DNA from: Sphingomonas sp. NBWT7
GTDB lineage: Bacteria; Pseudomonadota; Alphaproteobacteria; Sphingomonadales; Sphingomonadaceae
Assembly (NCBI RefSeq): GCF_014217605.1
Contig: NZ_CP043639.1
Span: 829,501 to 893,500, forward strand
Direction of reading: 5' to 3'
Length of the DNA stretch: 64,000 nt
A program made the translations under genes and the position numbers. Below are positions 36,929-48,352 of the stretch, in pieces. How positions within the stretch are numbered: the stretch's first letter is position 1; every line of letters begins with the position of its first letter. The notes beneath the pieces were generated by a model, which did no database searches, had not been told where the DNA came from, and worked only from the letters and a program-made list of their open reading frames with translations.

Positions 36929-38299
36929 TCAGTCGTCGCGCGTTTCGGTGATCCCAAGCAGCTTCAGCTTGCGGTGCAGCGCCGAGCGCTCCATCCCGAT
37001 GAAGGTAGCGGTGCGCGAAATATTCCCCGAGAAGCGCCGGATCTGGACCTTCAGATACTCGCGCTCGAACGATTCGCGCGCCTCGCGCAGTGGGGCGCCC
37101 ATGATCGCGTTGCCGCCCCCCCCGCTCTGCTGATCGCCCAGCACCTCCGCGGGCAGCAGATCGATGTCGATCCGGCCGATGCGATCGCCCGGCGCCAGGA
37201 TGATCGTGCGCTCGACGACGTTACGCAGCTGGCGCACGTTGCCTGGCCAGTCGTACGATTGCAGCGCCACCATCGCATCCGCCGCGATTTCCGGCGTGGG
37301 AACGCGGCGGTCGGCGGCGTAGTGCGCGACGAAATGCTCGACCATCGGCGGGATGTCTTCGCGCCGCTCGGCGAGCGACGGGATCGTTACCGGCACGACG
37401 TTGAGGCGGTAGTACAGGTCCTCGCGGAACCGCCCCTCGGCGATCTCGTGCGTCAGATCGCGCCCCGTCGCCGACACGACCCGCACGTCGACCTTGACGA
37501 CGCGCGTGCCGCCGACGCGAGTGAAGCTCTGGTCCGTCAGCACGCGCAGGATACGCCCCTGCGTGGTGATCGGCATGTCGGCTATCTCGTCGAGGAACAG
37601 CGTGCCGCCGTGCGCCTGTTCGAGCAGGCCGGGGCGAACGAGATCCCCGCCCTCCTCCACCCCGAACAATTCCTCCTCGACGCGCTCGGGCGTCATGTTC
37701 GCGGCGCTCACGATTACAAACGGCGCCGTCGCGCGCTGGCTCCAACCGTGGAGCAATCGTGCTGCGACTTCCTTGCCGACGCCCGCCGGACCGTTGATCA
37801 TCACGCGGCTGCCCGTCGCGGCGACGCGCTTCAACGTCGCGCGCACGCCGTTGATCGCGCTTGAGCTGCCGGTGAGATCGGTGTCGCGCCCGCTCGACGC
37901 GCGCAGGCTCGCCACCTCGCGCCGCAGCCGCTCGGTCTCGGTTGCGCGCTCGACCATCAGCAGCAGCCGCTCAGCCTGGAACGGCTTCTCGATGAAATCC
38001 GCCGCGCCCTGCCGGATCGCGGCGACCGCGGTGTCGAGGTTACCGTGCCCCGAGATGACGAGCACCGCCACTGACGGATCGCGGCGCTTGATCTCAGCCA
38101 ATAGCTCAAGTCCGTCGAGCCGCGACCCTTGCAGCCACACGTCGAGCAGGACGAGGCTGGGTCGGCGCTCGGCGATCGCGGCGAGCGCGGCGTCGCTGTC
38201 CGCCGCGGTACGCGTGTCATATCCCTCGTCCTCGAGCACGCCCGAGACGAGTTCACGGATGTCGAGCTCATCGTCGACGACGAGAATGTCTAGCGCCAT
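36929..38299 (-). CDS. ntrX: NtrX, sigma-54-type response regulator lacking the GAFTGA loop
   Basis: NtrX is the partner of NtrY in nitrogen, redox and envelope signalling. It has an N-terminal receiver domain (phospho-acceptor Asp53), an AAA+ domain with Walker A GPAGVGKE at 170-177, and a C-terminal Fis-type helix-turn-helix (SRTATFIGMERSALHRKLK). Where classical activators have GAFTGA, this protein reads ELFGVEEGGDLVRPGLLEQA. It therefore probably cannot contact sigma-54 in the usual way. I chose ATG 38299, two bases after the ntrY stop. The length is 456 residues. Confidence 0.94.
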   Translation of the reverse strand: MALDILVVDDELDIRELVSGVLEDEGYDTRTAADSDAALAAIAERRPSLVLLDVWLQGSRLDGLELLAEIKRRDPSVAVLVISGHGNLDTAVAAIRQGAADFIEKPFQAERLLLMVERATETERLRREVASLRASSGRDTDLTGSSSAINGVRATLKRVAATGSRVMINGPAGVGKEVAARLLHGWSQRATAPFVIVSAANMTPERVEEELFGVEEGGDLVRPGLLEQAHGGTLFLDEIADMPITTQGRILRVLTDQSFTRVGGTRVVKVDVRVVSATGRDLTHEIAEGRFREDLYYRLNVVPVTIPSLAERREDIPPMVEHFVAHYAADRRVPTPEIAADAMVALQSYDWPGNVRQLRNVVERTIILAPGDRIGRIDIDLLPAEVLGDQQSGGGGNAIMGAPLREARESFEREYLKVQIRRFSGNISRTATFIGMERSALHRKLKLLGITETRDD

Positions 38300-38301
38300 G
38301 A

Positions 38302-40539
38302 TTATGCAGTCCGATTGCGAGTGAGTGCGGCGATCCCCCCGCCGTCGCCGTCGGCGTGATTGTCGTCGCGCCCGTCGAGCGCGGCGAGCATCGCCATGTC
38401 GAAGGTCATCGTCACCAGCGTCCCCCCTTCTGGACGGTCGGCAAAGGTGATCGTTCCGCAATGTTCTTCGACGATCTTCTTGACGATTGCGAGCCCGAGC
38501 CCTGTGCCGCGCGCGCGCGTCGTCATATACGGCTCGACGATCCGGTCGCGTTCCACCGGCAGGCCAACCCCAGTGTCAGCGACGGTCACGATCGCGCGCG
38601 GACCCTCCTCCGCGATTGTCATGGTCACCGCGCCGTTGCTGCTCCCGGTCGCCTCGATCGCCTCAACGGCGTTCTTGACGATGTTGGTCAGCGCCTGGCC
38701 GATCTGGCGGCGATCGCACACCAGCGTCGGGCCGGGATCGTCGTGAACAATTGAGAAGCGCACGCCGGCGTGCGCCACTTCGTGGAGAAACACGGTGTTG
38801 CGGGCGATATCCACCAGTGACTCTTCGCGAAACACGGGCTTGGGCATGCGCGCGAACGACGAAAATTCGTCGACCATGCGGCGCAAATCGCCGACCTGAC
38901 GGACGATCGTCTCGGTCAGCCGGGCGAACGTCGTGTCCCCGGCCTCTATCTTGTTTCCGTAGCGCCGTTGTAGGCGCTCGGCGGCGAGCTGGATCGGGGT
39001 GAGCGGGTTCTTGATCTCGTGCGCGATGCGGCGCGCGACGTCCGACCAAGCGGCGCGGCGCTGGTCGAGCAATTGCTGCGTGATGTCGTCGAAGGTCAGG
39101 ATCGGTCCGGTGCCGTCCCGCGCGATCCGCACGGCAAGCGTTCGCGCCTCGCCGCCGGCGGAGATCTGCACGATCGCCTCGCGCGCCGGGCCGTCGAGCA
39201 GCGCAGCGAGCTCTGGCGCAACCGTCGCCAGCGGTTTGCCCACTGGCGGTTCGGGCAGCGCGAGCAGCGTCTCGGCCGAACTGTTGATCAGGCGAATGGT
39301 GCGATCAGGCGCGATCGAGATGACACCCGCCGACACACCTGACATGACCGCCTCGATCAGAGCGCGGCGGCTGTCGAGCTGCGCATTGGCGGTAACGAGC
39401 GCAGTATTTTGCTCCTCCAGCCGCTCGGTCATGCGGTTGAAGGTATTGGCGAGCGTACCGACCTCGTCACGCTCCTTCGTCTCGGCAACCCGCGCGGACA
39501 GATCACCGCGCTCGACCCGCCGCGCGGCGTCGACCAGCTCGCCTACCGGCCGCACGAGGCGGTCCGCCACGGCCAGCGCGATCCACACGGCAACGCCGAC
39601 GATAAGGAGCGAGAGCAGCAACAGGGCGGCGTTGAAGCGAATTTGGAGAACGCGCGCGCGCGCCAGGAGCGCGCGGTAATTGGCCAGCGCTGCCTCGGCG
39701 CGCTCGGTCTGCGTCGTCATCTCCTTGGGATCGGTGACGCGGGCGGCATAGAGATAGACGCGTGCTGAGCCGGGAAGCTGCGTCACCGTCTGGATCCGGT
39801 CTCCGGTCACGGTCACGACGCTGCGCTGCCCGCGTCGCAGCTGCCCGACCGCGTCGGCCGACACCTGCCGCGCAAGGTCGAGGTCGTAGGGATTGACGAA
39901 GGCCAGCGTCTGCAACTCGCCGCGTGGCGACACCTGAAACAGCAGCGCTTCGGAGAGGCTGCGAAAATACGTCTGCTGGAACAGGAAGGCGCCGAAGCGT
40001 GGATCGTCGATCGGTCGGTCCTGCAGCTCGCGCGACACGTCGGTCGCCATCGTCACCGTCGCCTCTTCCCAGCGCTGCAGGATCTGGTTGTACGACGCGC
40101 GGGTCAGCGTGGTCGCGTTCTCGAACACGCCGCGCGCGCGATCCGAATACCAGAACTGCACGCCGTACTGGAACAGCAAGGAGGCAGCGATCGTGACCAG
40201 CACCATCGGCACTGCGGCAACGACCGAGAACAAGGCGACGAGGCGGACATGCAATCGTCCTTCCCCACCGACAGGCGAATTGGCGGCGCGGCGGCGTGCG
40301 ATCCGGCGGCCTAGCAGCATCATCAGCGCCACGCCGGGAACGAGGTTGGCGACGAGCAGCAGCGCGACGACGCCCGGCGAGATCAACCCCTCGGGACGTC
40401 CGGTATGGCTCACCACCATATAGGTGCCGATCGCGACCGCTACCGCCGCAAGAAGGACGGCGAGCTCGATCAGCGGCGTCACGGAAAAACGGCGCGCCGG
40501 CAGCGAAAAGGCGGTGGCTGGTGCCGTACCGGCGTTCAT
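38302..40539 (-). CDS. ntrY: NtrY, membrane sensor histidine kinase
   Basis: This 745-residue kinase has an N-terminal membrane region with several helices and a periplasmic sensing segment, then a HAMP domain, a PAS domain (LIEAVMSGVSAGVISIAPD), the HisKA box with the phosphorylated histidine in RRIAHEIKNPLTPIQ, and an HATPase domain (ADTGVGLPVERD, GTGLGLAIVKKI). It phosphorylates NtrX. ATG 40539 precedes the first helix; upstream in-frame sequence runs into ntrC. Confidence 0.94.
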   Translation of the reverse strand: MNAGTAPATAFSLPARRFSVTPLIELAVLLAAVAVAIGTYMVVSHTGRPEGLISPGVVALLLVANLVPGVALMMLLGRRIARRRAANSPVGGEGRLHVRLVALFSVVAAVPMVLVTIAASLLFQYGVQFWYSDRARGVFENATTLTRASYNQILQRWEEATVTMATDVSRELQDRPIDDPRFGAFLFQQTYFRSLSEALLFQVSPRGELQTLAFVNPYDLDLARQVSADAVGQLRRGQRSVVTVTGDRIQTVTQLPGSARVYLYAARVTDPKEMTTQTERAEAALANYRALLARARVLQIRFNAALLLLSLLIVGVAVWIALAVADRLVRPVGELVDAARRVERGDLSARVAETKERDEVGTLANTFNRMTERLEEQNTALVTANAQLDSRRALIEAVMSGVSAGVISIAPDRTIRLINSSAETLLALPEPPVGKPLATVAPELAALLDGPAREAIVQISAGGEARTLAVRIARDGTGPILTFDDITQQLLDQRRAAWSDVARRIAHEIKNPLTPIQLAAERLQRRYGNKIEAGDTTFARLTETIVRQVGDLRRMVDEFSSFARMPKPVFREESLVDIARNTVFLHEVAHAGVRFSIVHDDPGPTLVCDRRQIGQALTNIVKNAVEAIEATGSSNGAVTMTIAEEGPRAIVTVADTGVGLPVERDRIVEPYMTTRARGTGLGLAIVKKIVEEHCGTITFADRPEGGTLVTMTFDMAMLAALDGRDDNHADGDGGGIAALTRNRTA

Positions 40540-40600
40540 CGAGATCGCTTTACAACAAAGGTGTTGCAGCGAAAACACATAATTGTGGCGTTCGCCGCCC

Positions 40601-42033
<1,433 letters not shown>

Positions 42034-42037
<4 letters not shown>

Positions 42038-43092
42038 GAGGCGCGCGGCAGCAGGATGCGGAACACCGTCTCGTTCGGCGTCCCCTCACGCGAATATTGC
42101 ACGATGCCGCCCATGTCGCGCACCAGCTTGTCGACCAGCGCGAGCCCGAGCCCCTTCCCCTCCGGCCGACTCGAGACGAAGGGGTCGAACAGATGTTCGG
42201 CGATGTCTTCGGGCGCGCCGGCGCCGGTGTCGACGACGCAGATCTCGATCGGCAACGGTGAGCGGGGGCGGCCGGGTCCGGCCGCGACCGCCATGCCGTG
42301 GCGGTACGACGTGGTCAGCGTGATCCGCCGCTCGCCGCGCTGGCCAAGCGCGGTGGCGGCGTTCTTCATCAGGTTGATTAGCACCTGGAGCAGCGCATCG
42401 CGATTGGCCAGCGCGCGCGGCAACGACGGATCGAAGCGCTCCTGGATGTCGATCCCGCGCGCGAAACCGGCGAGTGCCGCATCGCGCACGTGTGCCAGCA
42501 GCGGATAGATGTTGAGCGGTTCGACCGGCAGCGGGCGCGTGTCGGTGAAATCCTCCATCCGATCGATCAGCGCGGTCACGCGATCGACTTCGTCGATGAC
42601 GAGCGTGGTGAGATCGCCCGGTTCAGCGCCGTCGGCGATCAGCTGCGCCGCCCCGCGGATGCTCGACAGCGGGTTCTTGATCTCGTGCGCCAGCATCGCG
42701 GCCGCGCCGACGGCCGAGCGCGCCGCCGCTGCCCGGTCGGCGGAATGGCCGAGCCGCCGCGAATTTGCCGCATGGTGCAGCGTGATCGCGCGCCAGCCGG
42801 GATGGTCGACGAGCTCGACGGCGGCGAGGTCCACCCGGATGCGCAGCCCGCGTGATGTTTCGAGCGCGAGATCGAATGCCGTGAACGCCCGCCCTTCACG
42901 GATCGCGGCTTCGTCGGGCAGCGGCAGGACGTCGCCGATCGACCGGCCGCGCATCGCGCGTTCCGACAGGTTGAGCATCAGCTCGCACTCGGCATTCGCC
43001 TGCGCGATCCGTCCGTCAGCATCGACGACCATCACTGCGACCGGCAGCGCGGCGAGCAGTTCGGCCGGCTCGGGCCCCCGCCGCGCCAGCAT
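42034..43092 (-). CDS. ntrB: NtrB, nitrogen regulation sensor kinase
   Basis: NtrB is the cytoplasmic histidine kinase/phosphatase that is controlled by PII and acts on NtrC. A PAS domain (LPVAVMVVDADGRIAQANAECELM region) is followed by the H box (MLAHEIKNPLSSIRGAAQLI) and the ATPase domain (VVDTGAGAP, GKGLGLALVDKLV). I chose ATG 43092, which shares one base with the dusB stop (TGATG). Length is 352 residues. No transmembrane segment is seen, as expected. Confidence 0.95.
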
Positions 43093-44096
43093 CACGCCGC
43101 CTGGCGGCTGCGCCACGGGGCGTAGAAGTCGGCCAGCATCGCCTTCACGCGCCGCGCATCGGGCTCCTGGTTCACCGCGTTGCGGAACTCCGCCGACCCG
43201 ATCAGCCCCTTGGTGTACCAGCCGATGTGCTTGCGCGCCATGTTGACGCCGGTGACGGTGCCATAATGATCGAGCATCGCATCGTAATGTTCGGTGATCA
43301 CGCGATATTGCTCGTCGAGCGATGGGTCCGGCCGGGGCGCCCGCCCGGCAAGCGCATCCATCACCTGGCCTAGCAGCCACGGGCGACCGTAGGCGCCGCG
43401 CCCGATCATCACCCCGTCCGCGCCCGACTGATCGAGCGCAGCGCGTGCGTCCGCGACCGAGCAGATATCGCCATTGACGATCACAGGCACGCTGACCGCC
43501 GCCTTTACCGACGCGACGAAACGCCAGTCGGCCGACCCCTTGTACATCTGGTTACGCGTGCGTCCGTGCACGGTAATCATCCGCGCGCCCAGATCTTCCG
43601 CTATGCGCGCGAGTTCGGGCGCATTGAGGCTTTCGTGGCACCAGCCCATGCGCATTTTGACGGTGACGGGCGCCTTCACCGCCTTCACCACCGCATCGAT
43701 TATCGCGCCTGCGTTCTTCAGATCGCGCATCAGCGCCGATCCGGCGTCGCCGCTCGTCACCTTGCGAACCGGACAACCCATGTTGATGTCGACGATCGCC
43801 GCGCCCTTGTCCTCGGCGAGCTTCGCAGCCTCCGCCATCTCGTACGGCGTGCAACCGACCAGCTGCATCGACACCGGCTCTTCGGATAAGTGCCACGCGG
43901 CCTTCTGGATTGACTGACGCGTCTCGCGGATCGCCGCTTGGCTCGCGATCATCTCGGTGACGTTGAGCCCCGAGCCGTAGCGCCGGACGAGGACGCGGAA
44001 CGGCTGGTCGGTGACGCCCGTCATCGGCGCGAGCACGACCGGCTCGTCGATCCGCACCGGCCCGATCTGTATGGGGGAAAGCGTACGCATAGCCAT
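43092..44096 (-). CDS. dusB: tRNA dihydrouridine synthase DusB
   Basis: This FMN enzyme reduces uridines in the tRNA D loop. The start [40 protein letters not shown] with the catalytic cysteine, KMRMGW and [12 protein letters not shown] are typical of the nifR3/DusB branch. Length is 334 residues. The nifR3-ntrB-ntrC order is conserved in Alphaproteobacteria. Confidence 0.96.
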   Translation of the reverse strand: MAMRTLSPIQIGPVRIDEPVVLAPMTGVTDQPFRVLVRRYGSGLNVTEMIASQAAIRETRQSIQKAAWHLSEEPVSMQLVGCTPYEMAEAAKLAEDKGAAIVDINMGCPVRKVTSGDAGSALMRDLKNAGAIIDAVVKAVKAPVTVKMRMGWCHESLNAPELARIAEDLGARMITVHGRTRNQMYKGSADWRFVASVKAAVSVPVIVNGDICSVADARAALDQSGADGVMIGRGAYGRPWLLGQVMDALAGRAPRPDPSLDEQYRVITEHYDAMLDHYGTVTGVNMARKHIGWYTKGLIGSAEFRNAVNQEPDARRVKAMLADFYAPWRSRQAA

Positions 44097-44170
44097 TGCC
44101 TGAAAAAGAGGCAGATACTCCGCGCTGCCCGCGCTGGCAAGGATCGCGCGATGACGCTACGGCGCGCGCG

Positions 44171-45295
44171 ATGAGAAATATCGCGTTGATCGTCGCTGCC
44201 GGCCGCGGCGAGCGCGCCGGTGGCGGCGTTCCCAAACAATATGCCATGTTGGCGGGCCGTCCGATGATCGCCTGGAGCCACGACGCGCTCGCAGCGCATC
44301 CGGCAATCGACGAGGTCATCGTCGCGATCGCCGCAGGGCAGGAACATGCGTTTGAGCAGACGCTGCCGCACGCCGACTTCGTCATCGGCGGCACGACGCG
44401 TGCCGATACCGTTCGACGCGCGATTGGGCAGATCGAACCGGCCGATCGCATCCTGGTGCACGATGCGGCGCGCCCGTTCGTGACGGCCGCCGTGATCGAT
44501 CGCCTGTTCGCAGCACTCGACGCGGCGGACGGCGCGATCCCGGTTCTGCCGGTCGCCGACACGCTGGTCGCGGCGGACGGCGGCATCGTGCCCCGTGACG
44601 GCCTGTCGCGCGTTCAGACACCGCAGGCGTTCCGCTTCGGGATGCTGGCCCGTGCCCATGCGGCCGAACACGATGGCAGTGCGACCGACGATGCGCAATT
44701 GGTGCGGGCGCTTGGCGGATCGATCGCGCTGGTGCAGGGCGATACGATGCTCGAAAAGGTTACCTATCCGGGCGACGTCGCCGCCGCCGAGGCGCGGATC
44801 GAGTGGGAAACGCGCACGGCGACCGGCTTCGACGTGCACCGGCTGGAAGACGGCGAAGAGCTGTGGCTGGGCGGCGTGCTGATCCCGCATCATCAGGGAT
44901 TGAGCGGGCACAGCGATGCCGACGTCGCGCTTCACGCGATCACAGATGCGCTGCTCGGCACGATCGCGGCCGGCGACATCGGCCAGCATTTCCCGCCGAG
45001 CGATCCGCAGTGGCGCGGCGCCGAGTCGGGCCAGTTCCTGCGCCACGCCGCTGACTTAGTGCGTACGCGCGGCGGCCAGATCACCTTCGTCGACCTGACG
45101 CTGATTTGTGAGGCGCCCAAGATCGGGCCGCATCGCGGTGCGATCCAGGCTCGGATCGCGGAACTTCTCGCGCTCTCGACCGATCGCGTTAGTGTGAAAG
45201 CGACGACAACAGAGCGGCTCGGCTTCACCGGTCGCGGCGAAGGCATCGCGGCGCAGGCGGCAGCGACCGTTCGCCTGCCGGGCAACCTCGTATGA
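44171..45295 (+). CDS. ispDF: IspDF, bifunctional MEP cytidylyltransferase / MECDP synthase
   Basis: This fusion catalyses two non-consecutive steps of the non-mevalonate pathway. Residues 1 to about 215 are IspD (ALIVAAGRGERAGGGVPKQY and HDAARPF at 98-104), which activates MEP with CTP. Residues from about 217 onward are IspF (GFDVHRL with metal ligands Asp221 and His223, then SGHSDADVALHAITDA), which forms the cyclic diphosphate. Such fusions are normal in Alphaproteobacteria. ATG 44171 is chosen over the upstream ATG 44096, which lies in the divergent dusB promoter region. It overlaps the next gene by four bases. Confidence 0.96.
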   Translation: MRNIALIVAAGRGERAGGGVPKQYAMLAGRPMIAWSHDALAAHPAIDEVIVAIAAGQEHAFEQTLPHADFVIGGTTRADTVRRAIGQIEPADRILVHDAARPFVTAAVIDRLFAALDAADGAIPVLPVADTLVAADGGIVPRDGLSRVQTPQAFRFGMLARAHAAEHDGSATDDAQLVRALGGSIALVQGDTMLEKVTYPGDVAAAEARIEWETRTATGFDVHRLEDGEELWLGGVLIPHHQGLSGHSDADVALHAITDALLGTIAAGDIGQHFPPSDPQWRGAESGQFLRHAADLVRTRGGQITFVDLTLICEAPKIGPHRGAIQARIAELLALSTDRVSVKATTTERLGFTGRGEGIAAQAAATVRLPGNLV

Positions 45296-45822
45296 GGCGC
45301 CTCGCCTTACTCGCCGCTACGCTGCTCCTGCCGGCGCAGGCGATGGCGCAGACGCCCTGTCTGACGACGAGCGAGGCGGAGGCGATCACGCAGGTCGCGC
45401 TCCCCGACGTCATTCTCGAGACCGGCCGCATCTGCACCGCGCTCCCGGCCGGCAGCATCGTTCGCCAGACGTCGGGCGCCTTCCTGGCCAAGTATCAGGC
45501 GGAGGCCGACCGGGCTTGGCCCGCCGCACAAGGCGCGATCGCCAAGCTCAGCGACCCGCGCGTGTCGCTGCTACTGCTCCAGTCCGAATATGCTCGCCCG
45601 TTGATCACCGCGATCCTCGCCCCCCAGATCGTCGGCCGCGTCCAGCCCAGCGACTGCCCGACGATCGATCGCATCGTGACGCTGCTCGCGCCGCTGCCGC
45701 CGCGCAATGTCGCCGGCGTTGTCGTCGCTGGCCTGCAGCATCTCAAGGCGGAGAAGGCGCGTGGCAAGGCGGTGGTCGCCGACCTGCCCGACCTGCCGGT
45801 CTGCGCCGCGGGGCGGCGATGA
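45292..45822 (+). CDS. exported hypothetical protein
   Basis: This 176-residue protein starts with a signal peptide (RRLALLAATLLLPAQAMAQ) and continues as a mostly helical soluble protein with cysteines in TPCLTTSEAE, RICTAL, PSDCPTI and PVCAAG, which could form disulfides in the periplasm. I do not recognise a family. It overlaps both ispDF and the CinA-like gene by four bases, so it is cotranscribed with them, but this gives no clear functional hint. Confidence 0.75.
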   Translation: MRRLALLAATLLLPAQAMAQTPCLTTSEAEAITQVALPDVILETGRICTALPAGSIVRQTSGAFLAKYQAEADRAWPAAQGAIAKLSDPRVSLLLLQSEYARPLITAILAPQIVGRVQPSDCPTIDRIVTLLAPLPPRNVAGVVVAGLQHLKAEKARGKAVVADLPDLPVCAAGRR

Positions 45823-46337
45823 GCGACAGTCTCCTTCCCGCCGAGCTCGTAGCCGCGGCTGAGCGCGTCGTCACCGCGAACCGCGCCGCCGGGCGACGCG
45901 TCGCAATCGCAGAGAGCTGTACCGGCGGGCTGGTCGCCGCGGCGCTGACCGAAGTCGCCGGGTCGTCGGACGTCCTCGAAGCTTCGATCGTCAGTTATTC
46001 GAACGAAGCGAAGCACGCGCTGCTGCGCGTCTCTACCGATGTCGTGGAAACGTTCGGTGCGGTCTCGATCGCGGTGGCGTGGAGCATGGCGCAGGGCGCG
46101 CTCGAGGCGACCGACGCCGATGTCGCCGTTGCGATCACCGGCATCGCTGGCCCGGGCGGCGGCAGCGAGAAGAAGCCCGTCGGTACCGTCGTTTTTGCCC
46201 GCGCCGAGAAGGGCGGCAATCCGGCCGACGTCGTTGCCGATCGGCGTCAGTTCGGCGATCTCGGCCGCGCCGGGATCAGGCTTCAGGCGGCGTTGTGCGC
46301 GCTCGAACTGCTGATGCCTGTCGAGCCGCTGCCGTAG
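45819..46337 (+). CDS. pncC: CinA C-terminal domain protein, nicotinamide-nucleotide amidase
   Basis: This stand-alone CinA C-terminal domain protein deamidates NMN to nicotinate mononucleotide in pyridine-nucleotide recycling. RVAIAESCTGGLVAAALTEVAGSS, VSYSNEAKHALLRV and AITGIAGPGGGSEKKPVGTV are diagnostic. I chose ATG 45819 in an ATGA overlap with the previous gene; length is 172 residues. Its last 55 bases overlap the convergent ratA-like gene. Confidence 0.93.
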   Translation: MSDSLLPAELVAAAERVVTANRAAGRRVAIAESCTGGLVAAALTEVAGSSDVLEASIVSYSNEAKHALLRVSTDVVETFGAVSIAVAWSMAQGALEATDADVAVAITGIAGPGGGSEKKPVGTVVFARAEKGGNPADVVADRRQFGDLGRAGIRLQAALCALELLMPVEPLP

Positions 46338-46756
46338 AGCGCGCGCGCACGATCTTCGAACGCGCCGATCATCTTGCGCAGCGCCATGGTGAAGACCTGG
46401 CCCGCCAGCATCTCGAACACGCGGTTCTTGAACTGGAAGTCGACGCTGAAATCAACGAGGCAGCCGTCGCCGTCGGGGCGGAAGCGCCAGTCGTTGCGCA
46501 GATATTTGAGCGGCCCGTCGACGTAATCGACGTGAATGCGCTCGGGCGCCTGCTTCTCCACGCGCGACGTGAACGTCTCGCGCAATCCCTTGAAGCCGAC
46601 GATCATATCCGCGAGAGTCTCATTCGGCTCGTCCTTGCGGACGCGCATCGCGACCACCCACGGCAGGAATTGGGGATACGCCTTCACATCCGCGACGAGA
46701 TCGAACATCTGCTCGGCGGAATACGGCATCCGCCGCGTCTCGCTATGCTTTGGCAA
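46283..46756 (-). CDS. RatA/COQ10-like START domain protein
   Basis: This 157-residue START/polyketide-cyclase-fold protein ([26 protein letters not shown]) is of the COQ10 type, thought to bind or deliver ubiquinone. The E. coli homologue RatA was described as a ribosome-association toxin, but no antitoxin (RatB) gene is adjacent, so the ubiquinone role is favoured. It overlaps lipA by 14 bases upstream and pncC by 55 bases at its 3' end. Pairing with lipA is common in Alphaproteobacteria. Confidence 0.9.
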   Translation of the reverse strand: MPKHSETRRMPYSAEQMFDLVADVKAYPQFLPWVVAMRVRKDEPNETLADMIVGFKGLRETFTSRVEKQAPERIHVDYVDGPLKYLRNDWRFRPDGDGCLVDFSVDFQFKNRVFEMLAGQVFTMALRKMIGAFEDRARALYGSGSTGISSSSAHNAA

Positions 46757-47663
46757 GCTGCGCCTCGCGTGCCGCCTTCATCCGCGCGAAATCCTCACCG
46801 GCGTGATAGCTCGACCGCGTCAGCGGCGAGGCCGCGACAAGCAGGAACCCCTTGGCGCGCGCGATCGCGGCATAGGCGTTGAACGCCTTGGGTGCGACGA
46901 ACTCCATCACCTTGGCGTGGCGCGGGGTTGGCTGAAGATATTGGCCCATCGTCAGGAAATCGATGTCGGCCGAACGCAGGTCGTCCATCACCTGATGGAC
47001 CTCAAGCCGCTCCTCGCCCAGCCCGAGCATCACGCCAGACTTGGTGAAGATCGACGGATCGTGACGCTTGACGCTTTCGAGCAGGCGCAGCGACGCATAA
47101 TAGCGCGCACCGGGACGGATCGTCGGATAGAGCCGCGGCACCGTTTCCAGATTGTGGTTGTACACGTCAGGTCGCGCCTCGACGATCGACTCGACCGCGG
47201 CCTGCGCCTTGTTGCGGAAATCGGGCGTCAGGATCTCGATCGTCGTCGCGGGGGTGTTGCGACGAAGCGCCTCGATCACCTTGACGAACTGCGACGCACC
47301 GCCGTCCGGCAGATCGTCGCGATCGACCGAGGTGATGACGATATGTTGCAGCCCGAGCTCGGCCGCGGCGACCGCGACATGCTCGGGCTCGAGCGGATCG
47401 ACCGCGCGCGGCATGCCCGTCTTCACGTTGCAGAAGGCGCAGGCGCGCGTGCACGTATCGCCCAGGATCATCACCGTGGCGTGCTTCTTGGTCCAGCACT
47501 CGCCGATGTTGGGGCAGGCCGCCTCCTCGCACACGGTGGCAAGGTTGAGCCGGCGCATCAGCTGCTTGGTCTCGGCGAAGCCGACCGACGTCGGCGCCTT
47601 GACGCGGATCCAGTCGGGCTTGCGGATCCGTTCGGGCCGCGCGAGCGTAGTGAGGTCGTTCAT
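46743..47663 (-). CDS. lipA: lipoyl synthase
   Basis: LipA is a radical-SAM enzyme that inserts two sulfurs into octanoyl groups on lipoyl domains. The auxiliary cluster motif [12 protein letters not shown] and the SAM cluster motif CTRACAFC are both visible, and the C-terminal serine ligand is in [10 protein letters not shown]. Length is 306 residues. It is divergent from the carbonic anhydrase gene with a 53-base promoter region between. Confidence 0.97.
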   Translation of the reverse strand: MNDLTTLARPERIRKPDWIRVKAPTSVGFAETKQLMRRLNLATVCEEAACPNIGECWTKKHATVMILGDTCTRACAFCNVKTGMPRAVDPLEPEHVAVAAAELGLQHIVITSVDRDDLPDGGASQFVKVIEALRRNTPATTIEILTPDFRNKAQAAVESIVEARPDVYNHNLETVPRLYPTIRPGARYYASLRLLESVKRHDPSIFTKSGVMLGLGEERLEVHQVMDDLRSADIDFLTMGQYLQPTPRHAKVMEFVAPKAFNAYAAIARAKGFLLVAASPLTRSSYHAGEDFARMKAAREAQLAKA

Positions 47664-47716
47664 GACCGCGGCGAGATAGCGACTGCGGCCGTCCGAAACA
47701 ACGCTACGGAGGATCG

Positions 47717-48346
47717 ATGACCGTCTTTACCGATATGATCGCCGGCTACGGCCGCTTTCGCGCGCACGGTTGGGCGGAAGAGCGCAGTCGCTGGGCGGCG
47801 CTGGCCGAAGGGCAGTCGCCCAAGGTGATGGTGATCGCCTGTTCAGATAGCCGCACCGATCCTGCGACGGTGTTCGACACGTCGCCGGGCGAGGTGTTCG
47901 TCGTGCGCAACGTCGCGAACCTCGTGCCGCCGTTCGAGACGGGCGGCGGACGGCACGGCGTGTCGGCGGCACTCGAATTCGCGGTGACGCAACTCAAGGT
48001 GGCCGAAGTCGTCGTGATGGGTCACGGCATGTGCGGCGGCGTCCACGCGGCGCTGACGCAGCGATTCGGTGATGCAGCGCCAGGCGAAGGCGGCTTCATC
48101 GCACACTGGATCGACCTGCTCGACGACGCGCGCGACCGGATCGTCGCCGAGCACGGCGAAGGTGACGAGGCGATCCGCGCGCTCGAGCTCGAAACGGTTC
48201 GCGTCAGCATCGCCAATCTGCGCACCTTCCCGTTCGTGCGCGAGGCGGAGGCGGCAGGCACGCTGGCGCTGCGCGGCGCGTGGTTCTCGATCAAGGAAGG
48301 CGTGCTGTACGTGATGGACGAGCGCGGCGAGTTCGCACCGGCCTGA
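47717..48346 (+). CDS. beta-class carbonic anhydrase
   Basis: This enzyme interconverts CO2 and bicarbonate. The zinc ligands appear as CSDSR (with [20 protein letters not shown] following) and GHGMCGG, which supply Cys, Asp, His and Cys. The length of 209 residues is typical for bacterial beta enzymes. The start is ATG 47717, after GGAGG. It ends six bases before a convergent permease gene. Confidence 0.95.
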   Translation: MTVFTDMIAGYGRFRAHGWAEERSRWAALAEGQSPKVMVIACSDSRTDPATVFDTSPGEVFVVRNVANLVPPFETGGGRHGVSAALEFAVTQLKVAEVVVMGHGMCGGVHAALTQRFGDAAPGEGGFIAHWIDLLDDARDRIVAEHGEGDEAIRALELETVRVSIANLRTFPFVREAEAAGTLALRGAWFSIKEGVLYVMDERGEFAPA

Positions 48347-48352
48347 CCCGAA

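Noticed and set aside
46283..46756. RatA as the toxin of a toxin-antitoxin pair
   Set aside because: No RatB or other antitoxin gene is adjacent. The lipA-linked START-domain protein fits the COQ10 ubiquinone-binding role better.
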